From the NCBI GenBank assembly GCA_031291055.1, contig JARLJU010000094.1, positions 1 through 52,276 of the forward strand: DNA of 52,276 nt. Direction: 5' to 3'. This document shows positions 9,816-18,307 of the stretch, piece after piece. The notes under the pieces are model-generated. The model was not told the origin of the DNA. It did not search any database and worked only from the letters and a program-made list of their open reading frames with translations. Within the stretch, counting starts at the first letter, position 1. Each line of letters opens with the position of its first letter. Origin of the DNA: Rudaea sp. GTDB taxonomy: Bacteria; Pseudomonadota; Gammaproteobacteria; Xanthomonadales; Rhodanobacteraceae. The translations under genes were made by a program, and so were the position numbers.

Positions 9816-9888
9816 TGTCTAATGCCTGCGCAAATAATGCGCAGGCAAAACCCGCATAGGACTTAGTTCCTTGTTTTGGTATTAGACA
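9816..9888. promoter_or_regulatory. Left integrase arm-type sites (two)
   Basis: TGTCTAAT at 9816-9823 and its reverse complement ATTAGACA at 9881-9888 recur near the right end of the prophage (52034-52063). An octamer repeated inside both phage ends close to the att core is the expected pattern of arm-type binding sites for the integrase N-terminal domain. Binding itself is inferred. Confidence 0.6.
9823..9847. repeat. 25-bp perfect inverted repeat near attL
   Basis: Two 10-bp arms (TGCCTGCGCA / TGCGCAGGCA) flank an AATAA spacer. The repeat overlaps the end of the first arm-type site. It has no adjacent T-run and is therefore unlikely to be an intrinsic terminator. It may bind an accessory recombination protein or regulator. 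Confidence 0.5.
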
Positions 9889-9960
9889 GATAACCAGGCC
9901 TAAAAATACCTTCGTGCGCCGACCTGCCGCCGACACACGATCTCTAGATTCCGGGGAAAA

Positions 9961-10566
9961 ATGAAAACGTCAGACGCTCTTAATTTGATCAAAGGTGCTG
10001 TCGATGATGTCGAAAGCAAAGGTCAAGCGCTCATCGCCACAGCGAATTTAAAAGCGCTCCTGAACGAAATGATCAACGACGCTCATAAGGTGGAAGCCGG
10101 GGAAGTAGTGAAGACTGACGAGCAAATCGCCCGGGAAATTGACGTTTGGAAAACGCAGGTCACAGCAACAGCATCGACGGGCGCTGAAATGCTCAAGGCA
10201 ACCATAGAGGCGGGGCAAACTGCGCTGAAGTCCGCGATCCTGATAAATGGCGGTGCCGCCGTGACGATTCTGGCTTTCATCGGTAACGCGGTCACCAAGT
10301 GGAAATTTGAGCCCGGCTCACCACTGCTCACAGCGGTCGGCTTTGCTCTCTTTACATTTGTCATCGGGACCGGTTTGGCGGGAGCGTCGACCGCGTTCCG
10401 ATACCTTTCCCAGTTCTCGTACGGAACGGCGTTCGATACCAACGACAACCGATGGAGGTCGCGGGGTCACTGCGCCAGCTTTATAGCGGTAGCACTCGGG
10501 GCTGCGTCCTTCGCGGCATTTTTCATCGGCGGGTATCAGGCATTTCGCGCGATCATCAGCCCATAA
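9961..10566 (+). CDS. Prophage-end membrane protein, unknown function
   Basis: This 201-residue protein is not a family I recognise. Residues 1-90 are soluble and largely helical with acidic and alanine-rich stretches. Three hydrophobic segments follow at about 93-112, 122-144 and 173-195. The ATG at 9961 has GGGGAAAA directly before it. It is transcribed toward the phage interior, opposite to the lysis genes, and its base composition is lower in GC than the structural genes. A lone gene at the attL edge with these traits is typical of a lysogeny-expressed cargo gene, for example a superinfection-exclusion or defence protein. That role is a guess. Confidence 0.75.
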   Translation: MKTSDALNLIKGAVDDVESKGQALIATANLKALLNEMINDAHKVEAGEVVKTDEQIAREIDVWKTQVTATASTGAEMLKATIEAGQTALKSAILINGGAAVTILAFIGNAVTKWKFEPGSPLLTAVGFALFTFVIGTGLAGASTAFRYLSQFSYGTAFDTNDNRWRSRGHCASFIAVALGAASFAAFFIGGYQAFRAIISP

Positions 10567-10637
10567 ATGGATAGGTTATTAACCTATGCCACCAAATGCG
10601 GAAATCGATTTTGAATCATTGAATTAGATGACCGCTG

Positions 10638-10711
10638 GCGTACCTTTGACGACCATATCTGCCGCTCTGGAAGCCTTTCTGGGTGTGATTTGGCATCCGC
10701 CAAAGGTACGC
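10638..10711. repeat. Inverted repeat beyond the holin gene
   Basis: Two 11-bp arms (GCGTACCTTTG at 10638-10648 and CAAAGGTACGC at 10701-10711) are separated by 52 bp, between the convergent ends of the 10566 gene and the holin gene. It could form a long-loop hairpin, or it could be a remnant of a small mobile repeat. It has no clear terminator features. Confidence 0.45.
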
Positions 10712-10724
10712 TAAATCACGACTT

Positions 10725-11273
10725 TTAGCCGCGATTGTCGCTCGGCACGCGTGGATCGCTTTGCATCTTCCCGCGGAAGAAACTCGCCACTCCGAGCACG
10801 CCGCCGATTGCCACCCATGCTTCGGGCGGGATGCTCGGCTGAGCGATGTTCGGCCACCAGCCTCGCAGAACCGGGATGATGAAATACGCGCCGATCCATG
10901 CGAACCCGAAACAAAATCCGACGAACGGCCGCCATGCGTAGGTCGGCCAGTGATCCGCCTTCGCCTCAATCTGCATTGTCTGGTTGACTACCGCGGTGTT
11001 GGCCTGATCGGCGGCAAGCTGAGCCTTCTCGACGTCGGCGGCGATCTGCGCGAGCTGCGCCTGCTGATCGAGCACCGCCTTCTGGAATTGCATCGACAGA
11101 TTGGGGTCGGCCTGGATTGCGGCGAGCGCGGCGTCGGGCGCCGACTGCCCCGTCACGGTCTGGGCGATGCCGACTACCTTACCGGCGATGTCTTCGGCCT
11201 TGGTGCCACCGAGCCAGCCGGCAATCATCGGCGCGAACTGCGCGAGCGCCATTGCGATAGGAATTAGCGGCAT
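10725..11273 (-). CDS. Holin, three-transmembrane GTA-holin type
   Basis: This 182-residue protein of the 3TM holin family inserts in the inner membrane and triggers release of the endolysin. A hydrophobic segment is present at residues about 1-22 (PLIPIAMALAQFAPMIAGWL). A polar, glutamine- and alanine-rich helical stretch spans about 60-105, and two more membrane segments lie around FVGFCFGFAWIGAYFIIPVL and EAWVAIGGVLGVASFF. It follows the endolysin gene by one base on the same strand, which is the reverse of the usual holin-endolysin order. No spanin genes were found nested in or beside it. Confidence 0.82.
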   Translation of the reverse strand: MPLIPIAMALAQFAPMIAGWLGGTKAEDIAGKVVGIAQTVTGQSAPDAALAAIQADPNLSMQFQKAVLDQQAQLAQIAADVEKAQLAADQANTAVVNQTMQIEAKADHWPTYAWRPFVGFCFGFAWIGAYFIIPVLRGWWPNIAQPSIPPEAWVAIGGVLGVASFFRGKMQSDPRVPSDNRG

Positions 11274-11274
11274 A

Positions 11275-11757
11275 TCAGGAAGCTCCTTTCATGAGGTTGT
11301 TTGCGATGCGACGAGCCCATCCCTTGCCAAAATCCAGCCAGGTCTTGAGCGATGTGAAGTAGTTGAGGCGCAGTGCGTTCCAACGCAGCATGAAGCGCAG
11401 CGGGTCGACGGCCTGCACCGCGGCGATCGTCCCGGGCCCGATTAACCCATCGACCTTTGCGCCGGCGGCGCCCTGCATCCAGATCACCGGGTGGCCGCCG
11501 TTGTAGCTCGCGTCGAAGATCTGAAACGCAACTCGCGGGTCGAGCTCGCCGAGCCGCAGCGGATCCCAGTAGAGTTTTTTCGCGATCGCCTTCGCGGTGT
11601 CGCGCGGGAGATCACGCATCGCTCCGGCGTACCCATAAGCTCGGGCAACGCGCTGCGTGACGCCCCACATCGTTTCGCCGCCCGGGTCGGCCGGATTATT
11701 TGAATATCCGCCCTCGTTGCCGATAAGCGCATCGAAGGCGTCATCAAAGCTGGTCAT
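11275..11757 (-). CDS. Endolysin, glycoside hydrolase family 108 N-acetylmuramidase
   Basis: This 160-residue lysozyme-like enzyme cuts peptidoglycan at lysis. The N-terminal GH108 domain begins MTSFDDAFDALIGNEGGYSN, with the putative catalytic Glu15 in NEGGY and the DPGGETMWGVT signature. The C-terminal half (KVDGLIGPGTIAAVQAV) is the peptidoglycan-binding domain found in the same family. The ATG at 11757 is preceded by AGGGG, and the longer upstream frame is not family-like. It overlaps the stop of the small membrane protein gene (AATGA), so the two are probably translationally coupled. No signal peptide is visible, consistent with holin-dependent export. Confidence 0.92.
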   Translation of the reverse strand: MTSFDDAFDALIGNEGGYSNNPADPGGETMWGVTQRVARAYGYAGAMRDLPRDTAKAIAKKLYWDPLRLGELDPRVAFQIFDASYNGGHPVIWMQGAAGAKVDGLIGPGTIAAVQAVDPLRFMLRWNALRLNYFTSLKTWLDFGKGWARRIANNLMKGAS

Positions 11758-11930
11758 TTGCTGAACCCCTTTGTTTGAAAGAATGCATACGCCAGCGCGG
11801 CGAGCCCCAGCGACGCGATACCGCCGAGCGTCCACTTGCCAAGCGTCGCGAACTGTTTATCGAGCCACTCGGTCAAGCCTTCCTTGAGGGCGTTTTTTAC
11901 TTCGTCTTGCGTCAGGCCTTCTACTGGCAT
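11754..11930 (-). CDS. Small membrane protein of the lysis cassette (holin-like)
   Basis: This is a 58-residue open frame that begins MPVEGLTQDEVKNALKEG. It has an amphipathic N-terminal half, a single hydrophobic segment at about residues 35-51 (TLGGIASLGLAALAYAF) and a short basic tail. A GGGGA stands before the ATG, and its stop overlaps the endolysin start. The shape resembles one-segment lysis accessory proteins such as XhlA-type holin partners, but I do not recognise the family. With the 3TM holin it would give the phage two membrane lysis proteins, perhaps a holin/antiholin pair. Confidence 0.75.
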   Translation of the reverse strand: MPVEGLTQDEVKNALKEGLTEWLDKQFATLGKWTLGGIASLGLAALAYAFFQTKGFSK

Positions 11931-11962
11931 GGTGAGTCCCCGGTCACGGGCAAAAGCCCAAT

Positions 11963-12015
11963 AAAAAACCGCCCGAAGGCGGCCAATAAAAAAGCCAGCT
12001 CGAAAGCTGGCTTTT
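11963..12015 (-). terminator. Tandem intrinsic terminators with UUCG loops
   Basis: Two hairpins follow the last structural gene on the minus strand. One has a 9-bp stem around AGCCAGCT/AGCTGGCT (11992-12013) followed by T6, and the other has CCGCC/GGCGG (11969-11982) followed by T6. Both have a UUCG tetraloop in the minus-strand RNA. The first also has T4 in the other direction and may work both ways. They separate the tail genes from the lysis cassette. Confidence 0.88.
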
Positions 12016-12034
12016 GATTTGTGTTCGACTTGCG

Positions 12035-12871
12035 CTACGTTCCGGTAGATGATGCGCCGCTTGCGGCGCTGGCCGCTGCCGCGGCTTCCTTGTACCCCGC
12101 TGCGATTTCATCGGCGACCGACTGTACTCGTTCATTCTGGAGATAGGCGTCGGGGGTACGACAGTCCGCGCCAAGGTGAGCCGTATCCGGAGACGGGACA
12201 GCCTTTCCAGAAGCGTCAAATACGATCGTCAAAGGGATGCCGCCGATAACTCGAATCGGCGCGCCTGCCACCAATGCACGCGAAAAGGCATTGCTCACGC
12301 CGCCCGCAGCAGAAAACTGGCTGTCGCACGTTGGGATTTGCGCAACGGCGAAAACAGCCTTGCCCGCTACAGCAGCGCGCTGGGCAAACACCGTCAAGTC
12401 CTGAATAAACTGATTGATCGCCACCTGCTGCGCCGGATCATTTGCAGGCGTTACCATGTCATCAAGTTGAAAATTGACGATCATCCACTCACTGGGGTCG
12501 GATTTGAACTGATCTGGAGTCGGCGGAAGGCCATTGTCTTCGCCTATCACGATCTGGTGCAGCGTTGTGCCATCCATGACTTGCGCAGTGATGTTGGCGG
12601 TTACGCCACGCGATGCAAGCGCATCTGTCAGAGTCTGGACGGTCGCCTGCACGTCTGACGCGCCCGATGCTGGCGTAGCCGCCTCGGCCTTGGAGGTTGC
12701 TCTCAACTGAAGATGCGCAACGGCCGGCGACGTGGCAGAGACGAGCGGCGTGCCGTACATGGAGATCGTCAACGCTTTTGCCGCCGGCTGAGTGCTACCG
12801 CCGTCGTTGCCACCACCGCACGCGGCGAGAGACATCGAGGCAAAAATCACAACTGCCATCATTCTTATCAC
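12035..12871 (-). CDS. Prophage lipoprotein, unknown function
   Basis: This 278-residue protein starts MIRMMAVVIFASMSLAACGGG. It has a short signal peptide with the lipobox LAAC, so Cys18 should be acylated, followed by a glycine- and serine-rich linker. A segment near residues 130-190 (WMIVNFQLDDMV, then a helix and KAVFAVAQIPTCD) is loosely reminiscent of an SGNH-hydrolase fold. The catalytic blocks are not convincing, so no enzyme is claimed. It ends in an alanine- and serine-rich tail. It lies after the tail genes and before the terminators. It could be a lysogenic-conversion or superinfection-blocking surface protein. Confidence 0.8.
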   Translation of the reverse strand: MIRMMAVVIFASMSLAACGGGNDGGSTQPAAKALTISMYGTPLVSATSPAVAHLQLRATSKAEAATPASGASDVQATVQTLTDALASRGVTANITAQVMDGTTLHQIVIGEDNGLPPTPDQFKSDPSEWMIVNFQLDDMVTPANDPAQQVAINQFIQDLTVFAQRAAVAGKAVFAVAQIPTCDSQFSAAGGVSNAFSRALVAGAPIRVIGGIPLTIVFDASGKAVPSPDTAHLGADCRTPDAYLQNERVQSVADEIAAGYKEAAAAASAASGASSTGT

Positions 12872-12934
12872 TTCTACCCCCGGTTGGATGTTATTACTTT
12901 TTAGGCTTACAAAAGTTTACATCGAATTCGGGCA

Positions 12935-13249
12935 TCAGGCGACGATTTCCGCGCCCGCGAAAACGAACCGATTCGCATACGTCGGCATGGCACCGTCAGT
13001 CGTGTTGGCCACCGCCAACTGCTCTTCCGCATATGTGAAAGCGCTCTGTCCGTCGGGCGGCAGCCCGTCAACGATGATCTGCTGCGTATAGAGCGGCGCT
13101 TTACCTGCTGCACGCATGTCGGCATTCAAATACGAGGCGACGGACACGGATGTATTCTGTCCGGCGCCATCGAGCGTTACCTGTTGAGCAACGTGATAGC
13201 TGGCCGTCGCGCCGGTCGCTGGCGTCACATAGTCTTTCTGAAGTGGCAT
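12935..13249 (-). CDS. Tail-associated protein, unknown
   Basis: This 104-residue protein begins MPLQKDYVTPATGATASYHV. It has no membrane segment, is rich in Ala, Thr and Val, and looks beta-structured. I do not recognise a family. It sits in the tail-tip gene series, 12 bases after the preceding virion gene, so a tail-tip or fibre accessory role is likely. Confidence 0.72.
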   Translation of the reverse strand: MPLQKDYVTPATGATASYHVAQQVTLDGAGQNTSVSVASYLNADMRAAGKAPLYTQQIIVDGLPPDGQSAFTYAEEQLAVANTTDGAMPTYANRFVFAGAEIVA

Positions 13250-13261
13250 GCTTGTTCCTGT

Positions 13262-14008
13262 TCAAAGGTTGCTGAGATCGATCGCCATGAATCGCCAGTC
13301 GAACTGCGATCCAAAGCACGTGTTGTTGCCTGGGTGCGATGTGTTGCCGACCTGGTTGTAGCTCCAGGCGAAGTTGACGACGTTGCCGACCGTTTGCAGG
13401 CCACTGATGTCGTACCAGCCATTGTTATTACCGCCTGTCGGACTTGAAACGAAAGCCGTGCCGATCGCAGCGACGCCTATTTTGTTGACTGACGGATAAG
13501 AAAACTGGCGCGTTTGCGAGTCGATCTGATTCCACTGACCCCAGCCGGGACCCGCATTGTTGATGTTTCCGCTTTGCGTGTCGATTACGCGCGCGAGGCG
13601 CTGTCGGCCATCGGCAATCAGGTTACCGCTCGCGTCGAAGACTTGCAGACCGTAGCCTGCGCCGCTAGGCGCAGCGGCGGATGACTGGTCGAACACATAT
13701 ACCGCTACCGTCGCCGCCGTATTGGTCCAGATCTGAACGGCCCATGTGCCATTGTTATTGTTGACGCAGCGCAAAATCGTTGCGTATGCGCTAGGGCTGT
13801 AGATGGTGATCAGCGGCGAAACCGCCGAAATCGTGAAGTTCGCAACGTTCGCAGTGAACGTGTACTGCACGCTCGCATTAGATTTCCCCGCGTTGATGCT
13901 GCCCGCGCCGGTCGTCACACTGAATTGCTGGCGCAACGCATAGTTTTGAGTCGTGCCGTCTATTTGCACGAGGCCCGAGTCAGTCCATGCCTGAAACCCC
14001 GCCGTCAT
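13262..14008 (-). CDS. Tail-tip protein with DASGNL module
   Basis: This 248-residue, beta-rich protein has no signal peptide. The ATG at 14008 overlaps the stop of the previous gene (TGATG); a TTG three bases further up is less likely. The central segment YGLQVFDASGNLIADG matches the N-terminus of the preceding protein (LQIWDASGNLVLD), so the two share a module. It lies just past the host-specificity gene, where phages carry accessory fibre proteins. A role in receptor contact is inferred from position. Confidence 0.75.
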   Translation of the reverse strand: MTAGFQAWTDSGLVQIDGTTQNYALRQQFSVTTGAGSINAGKSNASVQYTFTANVANFTISAVSPLITIYSPSAYATILRCVNNNNGTWAVQIWTNTAATVAVYVFDQSSAAAPSGAGYGLQVFDASGNLIADGRQRLARVIDTQSGNINNAGPGWGQWNQIDSQTRQFSYPSVNKIGVAAIGTAFVSSPTGGNNNGWYDISGLQTVGNVVNFAWSYNQVGNTSHPGNNTCFGSQFDWRFMAIDLSNL

Positions 14009-14322
14009 CAACTAGCTCCGTAAAACAAAAACCCGTCCTGGAAAATGTCATATTGAGAACTGTGCTTTGGCTGATAGGTCCACGAAAGCGTGCTCCCAGA
14101 TATGGAAAATTCCGGAATGATCACCCCACCTGAAAGATAGCCGTCACCTGCGTTGATGCTAGGCTGGAATGAAACCCAGCCGCCCTGCGCAAGCCGATCG
14201 TCGACAAGGCTCCCACTGACTCCATTCGAAAGCTGCTGAAAATTAATGATCCGCATCACACGGTACGACGCGTCGAGCACGAGATTGCCGGACGCATCCC
14301 AAATCTGCAGGCCCGCCGCCAT
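14008..14322 (-). CDS. Small tail-tip protein with DASGNL module
   Basis: This 104-residue protein begins MAAGLQIWDASGNLVLDASY. Its start overlaps the stop of the gpJ homologue (TAATG), so it is translationally coupled to it. Its first 35 residues resemble an internal segment of the next gene's product. It is probably a tail-tip accessory protein, with no known enzymatic features. Confidence 0.75.
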   Translation of the reverse strand: MAAGLQIWDASGNLVLDASYRVMRIINFQQLSNGVSGSLVDDRLAQGGWVSFQPSINAGDGYLSGGVIIPEFSISGSTLSWTYQPKHSSQYDIFQDGFLFYGAS

Positions 14323-17300
14323 TACCAGAGCCCCAGTCGGACACGCAATGTCCCGTTGTTGTCGTAGACGAGCAACGTCGAGTCGCTCAACGTCAGATAC
14401 CCGCTTCCGCCGTTGGCGCCGTTCATGGTCAATGTGCCGTTCTTATCGAGTTTCCACCGCGGTTGACCGTTCGCACCTACAGCCGTCGACTGAATGATGT
14501 CGCCGATGTTGGCATTCTGGATCCACGCAGCGCCGATGAACGCCTGGTTGATGAACGTCTGGCCGCCCTGAATGACGAACGGAGACGACACCGCAGAACC
14601 GTTCGGATCGAGCACGGCAAATGTGCTTGCTGAAACCAGCACCTGCGATTCGACAACGCCGCTAGTGTTGTCGACACCCACACCGATACCTGCGATGTAC
14701 GTGCGGCCGTTCGTCGTGATCTGCGTCTTGATCTGGTAGGACGCGGCGACACGCCCGTTGATGTCAGCGTAGGACTGCGCATTGGTCTGCACCGCTGCCG
14801 TGTTGGCGTTTGCCTGCGCCTGCACGGTCGTGATCTGCGACGCCTGCGCGCTATCCGCGGCGATGCGGGCCGTGGTCTCGGTTTGCACCGCGGCCGAAAG
14901 CGTCGTCGACACCCCGTTGATCGCGGCCTGCATCTGCGCGGTTACCGTGTCCACCTTTTGCGCCTGGGCTAAATCTGCCTCCGCACGCGCCGACTGCTCG
15001 GACCACACGCCCGCATACACCGTTGTGGCACCGGCATAGCCGCCGGTATCGCCGGCCATCGGCGGAATGACGATCTGCGCGCTGACCTGATCGAGTCGCG
15101 TGGAAAGTGCTGAGTCGCCACTAACCCGCGCTTGCTGTTCAGACGTGATCGCCGCCGCGTTGGTCTGCACGTCCTGCTGAATTCCAGGGATCGCCTGAAT
15201 TGGTGCGAGAACGTCCTGCCCGAGTTGCGTCTGCGTGATTTTATTCGTCAACATGCCAAGGATGGGCGTTGCGTCACTGCTGCTCTGCCCATTCACGCCG
15301 GCGCCGGTCGGATACCACGGCCCGATGTTGCCAGTCGTATCGACGATCCGCGCCCAGAAGAAGAACGACTGGCCGGCAGCCAAGCCCATCAGGTTCGCGC
15401 GCACCTGCGGGTATGCATAGTCCGACAGTTTCACTGCCGTACTGCGGTCATTCGTCTGGCTGTACCACAACTCAGTGCGCTGAGCGTCGCCGGCCGACCC
15501 ATCTGCCGGGAACGTCCAATCCACCTCGATTGCAAACAACTGCGTCACGGTTGATAGCGACGTAATGGCGGGCGGCGGGCTTGTCTTGCCGGTGAGTGCC
15601 GTATCGGCCGCATAAGCCGGGACCGACGTAACGCCCATCGGGTTGACGGCGCGCACACGTGCGCTGTACGTCCCCTGATAGATGCCGACCACTTCCGCCT
15701 GCAGGCCGCCTGTCGCATTGACCGTGACCCACTCGCCGTTGTCTTTGCGCCACTCGGGCAGATATGAAACTGCGCTGGTGGCCGCGTCCCACGCGATCAC
15801 CATCACGGTTTTCGAAATACCCTGGTCGATCACCGAATAGGTCGAGAGATGTACATTAGCCGGTGGCGGCTGTATGGAAGGCGGAACAACCGTGATCGGC
15901 CGAACCTGAATCTGGGCGCCGTTGTCGATCGCCGCGTACTTGCCCGGCTCGTGCTGGGTCGCATTGATGGTGTATGTGGTCTGGTCGTTATCCGATGCTT
16001 CCTGCACGCTCACTACGCGGAAAAGCTGCGATGCAAGGTCCGTGCTCTCGAGCATCCATACGGCGCCCGCGACAGGGTCTGCATCGTATGCCGCCGAAAC
16101 CGTGACCGTGTCGCCGGAGATCGACGAAACCGTGCGGGCCTGTGCAACGCCACTTGGCAGAATTGCCGTGAGCGTGTCGCCAGCGGCGGCGGCCGGCGCC
16201 TTGTCGAGCGTGATCGCAATTCCGGCGACGGACCGAATACGGCCGCCGATTCGTTTGCCTGCCTTCGCCGGGTCTGCTACCGCGATTATCTGGCCGGGTG
16301 CGCACAGCGTCGCGTCGAGCCCAACCGAGAACGAAATGGTGTTCGTCTCATAGCGACTCGTAAGCAGCATCCACTGCCCGAGCCGGTGCGCCTGGCCTTG
16401 CGATGTAGTGCCAAACGCAGTGATTTGGGCTTTCGTGACACCGTAACGCGCAATACCGTCTTCGTCCAGAACAGGCTCGACAGCCTGCTTGTACTGATTT
16501 GCTGGATCGTTCCAGCTCACCAGCGCGCTCGTGTAGCGCGTCTTCCGCGCTGAGCCGACATACGTGAATGGTCCGGATACGCACCGATTGGCATCGGTAT
16601 AGACATAGGCCGGATCCGCAGGCATATCTGCTGCGGCTACGACTGAGCCCGGCCCCCAGTAGGCGATGCCCCGGAACGTGGTGGCCAGATCCTGCAGCAC
16701 CTTATATGCGTCGGCCTGCGTCTGGATTACGCAATTGCAGGTGAAACGTGGTTCCTGGCCGCCCTTGCCGTCGGACACCATGACATTGCAATACTGGCTG
16801 ATCTGATAGAGCCCCCACTTATCGACCATCGAGTCGTCGACAAGCTTTCCGAGACCGTAGCGCTCGTTCAACAGAAGATCGCGAAAGATCCACGCTGGGT
16901 CGTCTGTCCAGCCGGTCTTGAACGTACCGTCCCATGCGCCCGAATAAGTGCGTGCGATAGGGTCAAAGTTGCTCGGGATCTGAATTATCAGCCCGTTGAT
17001 GTCGTACGAGCGCGTCGGGACCGAGCTGAACGATTGCGCGTCGAATGACAGGCCGACGAGCGCGGTCATCGGATAGCGCAGCTTCCGGTCGATTACCTCG
17101 GTGATCGCCTCAATGTTGATCGTGTCGGCGATCAGCGAACTGTGTGCATTCGGCGTGATGCGGCGCACGCGGACTAACCAGCTGGTCGTCGCGGCCGGCA
17201 ACTCGATGCGCACGCTGCGCTCGTAGAGCGACGTCGTCTTACCGTCGAACGCGCCGGACACCACCTGAGCATACGAACCGCCATCTACCGCCAGGTCGAT

Positions 17301-17729
17301 CGCGTACTCGACGCGATAGCCAGTGACATTGCCCGTCGACGCGTCGGACTTCTGCAGCGCCGGCACGCCGAACCGGATGCGAACTGCCGTGAGCTGCGTA
17401 TTCTGGATCTGATGGACCCACGGCGTATCCGACGTGAGAGGCGTGCTGACCGCAGTCTCATTCTCAACCGCAGGAAAACCAGCAAGATACGTTTGATCTT
17501 GCGTACCGGTCCGGACATCGACGCTGTAGTTCGAGAAATTCGTCGAGCCATCACCATTCTGAATCGGCGTGCCGTCGAGAAACACCGATTGAAGTCCGTT
17601 CGCAAGGCCAGCAATCGGCCCCTCAGAAATGACGTCCAGCACTTTCGCATAGGCGATCGAGTGCAGGCTATCCGGCGACTCGCTGGGCGTACTGCCCGAG
17701 CCGCCACCCTTCGAACCTTGGATGCGCAT
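14322..17729 (-). CDS. Tail tip / host specificity protein (lambda gpJ-like)
   Basis: This 1135-residue protein is the central tail-tip protein that binds the host receptor and opens the DNA path. The conserved N-terminal half of the gpJ family is clear: SLHSIAYAKVLDVISEGPIAGL, then YEVIDRKLRYP-like and WTDDPAWIFRDLLLNERYGLG segments. Fibronectin-type repeats follow in the middle (residues about 625-800). A long helical region (about 870-1000) and a C-terminal domain probably determine receptor choice. It is preceded closely by gpI, gpK and gpL homologues in the standard lambda order. Confidence 0.95.
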   Translation of the reverse strand: MRIQGSKGGGSGSTPSESPDSLHSIAYAKVLDVISEGPIAGLANGLQSVFLDGTPIQNGDGSTNFSNYSVDVRTGTQDQTYLAGFPAVENETAVSTPLTSDTPWVHQIQNTQLTAVRIRFGVPALQKSDASTGNVTGYRVEYAIDLAVDGGSYAQVVSGAFDGKTTSLYERSVRIELPAATTSWLVRVRRITPNAHSSLIADTINIEAITEVIDRKLRYPMTALVGLSFDAQSFSSVPTRSYDINGLIIQIPSNFDPIARTYSGAWDGTFKTGWTDDPAWIFRDLLLNERYGLGKLVDDSMVDKWGLYQISQYCNVMVSDGKGGQEPRFTCNCVIQTQADAYKVLQDLATTFRGIAYWGPGSVVAAADMPADPAYVYTDANRCVSGPFTYVGSARKTRYTSALVSWNDPANQYKQAVEPVLDEDGIARYGVTKAQITAFGTTSQGQAHRLGQWMLLTSRYETNTISFSVGLDATLCAPGQIIAVADPAKAGKRIGGRIRSVAGIAITLDKAPAAAAGDTLTAILPSGVAQARTVSSISGDTVTVSAAYDADPVAGAVWMLESTDLASQLFRVVSVQEASDNDQTTYTINATQHEPGKYAAIDNGAQIQVRPITVVPPSIQPPPANVHLSTYSVIDQGISKTVMVIAWDAATSAVSYLPEWRKDNGEWVTVNATGGLQAEVVGIYQGTYSARVRAVNPMGVTSVPAYAADTALTGKTSPPPAITSLSTVTQLFAIEVDWTFPADGSAGDAQRTELWYSQTNDRSTAVKLSDYAYPQVRANLMGLAAGQSFFFWARIVDTTGNIGPWYPTGAGVNGQSSSDATPILGMLTNKITQTQLGQDVLAPIQAIPGIQQDVQTNAAAITSEQQARVSGDSALSTRLDQVSAQIVIPPMAGDTGGYAGATTVYAGVWSEQSARAEADLAQAQKVDTVTAQMQAAINGVSTTLSAAVQTETTARIAADSAQASQITTVQAQANANTAAVQTNAQSYADINGRVAASYQIKTQITTNGRTYIAGIGVGVDNTSGVVESQVLVSASTFAVLDPNGSAVSSPFVIQGGQTFINQAFIGAAWIQNANIGDIIQSTAVGANGQPRWKLDKNGTLTMNGANGGSGYLTLSDSTLLVYDNNGTLRVRLGLW

Positions 17730-17731
17730 AT

Positions 17732-18307
17732 TTAGTTCTGGTCCTGGGCAAAGATGCCCGAGCTGATGACTTTCGAACCGACCGTCATCCGGCCGTACAC
17801 CAGAGGAACCGGTTCGCCCTGCGCCGCGCTATTCACTGGCCCATTGAAGTAATAGGACGTTCCGTTGTTAGGTCCAGCTCCGGCGAGCCCGCTGGTTTGT
17901 GGACTAAGCATCTGCATGACGCCGCCGAGCATCATCGAAGCGCCGAGTCCGATCAGCGTCGAGCCGCCAAACTCGCTGGTGAAAACACCGACCACGACGA
18001 GCGCGGCACCGAGAATGGTTTGGAATAGCCCAGCTTTCTTGCTACCGACCAAAACAGGTGCAATGCGGATTTCATCCGCGCCGACCGGGTGCTGCAGGTC
18101 TCCCTCATCGAGGTTCTTGCGACCGCAGAACACCGCGAACGTCAGGCCATTGTCCCTGGCGTTCATCATGAATTTCTCGAAACCGGGAACGGTCACGCAT
18201 AGCGCGCGCACGGCCTCACGAGTCGAGGCAACGGCGAGCCGGTGTACGCGGCCGAAACGGGCCCCGACGATGCCATACAGCTTGACCGTGCGGATTTTGT
18301 CACTCAC
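17732..18307 (-). CDS. Tail assembly protein (lambda gpI-like)
   Basis: This 191-residue protein is needed for tail-tip assembly and is not known to be a stable virion component in lambda. The GTG at 18307 overlaps the previous stop (GTGA), giving VSDKIRTVKLYGIVGARFG. The longer frame upstream lies inside the gpK gene and is not family-like. A ubiquitin-like fold is known for the N-terminal part of this family. A glycine-rich hydrophobic stretch follows at about 105-150 (GLFQTILGAALVVVGVFTSE), and the C-terminus contains EPVPLVYGRMTVGS. Confidence 0.9.
   Translation of the reverse strand: MSDKIRTVKLYGIVGARFGRVHRLAVASTREAVRALCVTVPGFEKFMMNARDNGLTFAVFCGRKNLDEGDLQHPVGADEIRIAPVLVGSKKAGLFQTILGAALVVVGVFTSEFGGSTLIGLGASMMLGGVMQMLSPQTSGLAGAGPNNGTSYYFNGPVNSAAQGEPVPLVYGRMTVGSKVISSGIFAQDQN

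Noticed and set aside
12035..12871. SGNH/GDSL hydrolase assignment for the lipoprotein
   Set aside because: Only a loose resemblance in one strand-helix-strand region. No GDS nucleophile block or convincing catalytic His/Asp was found.
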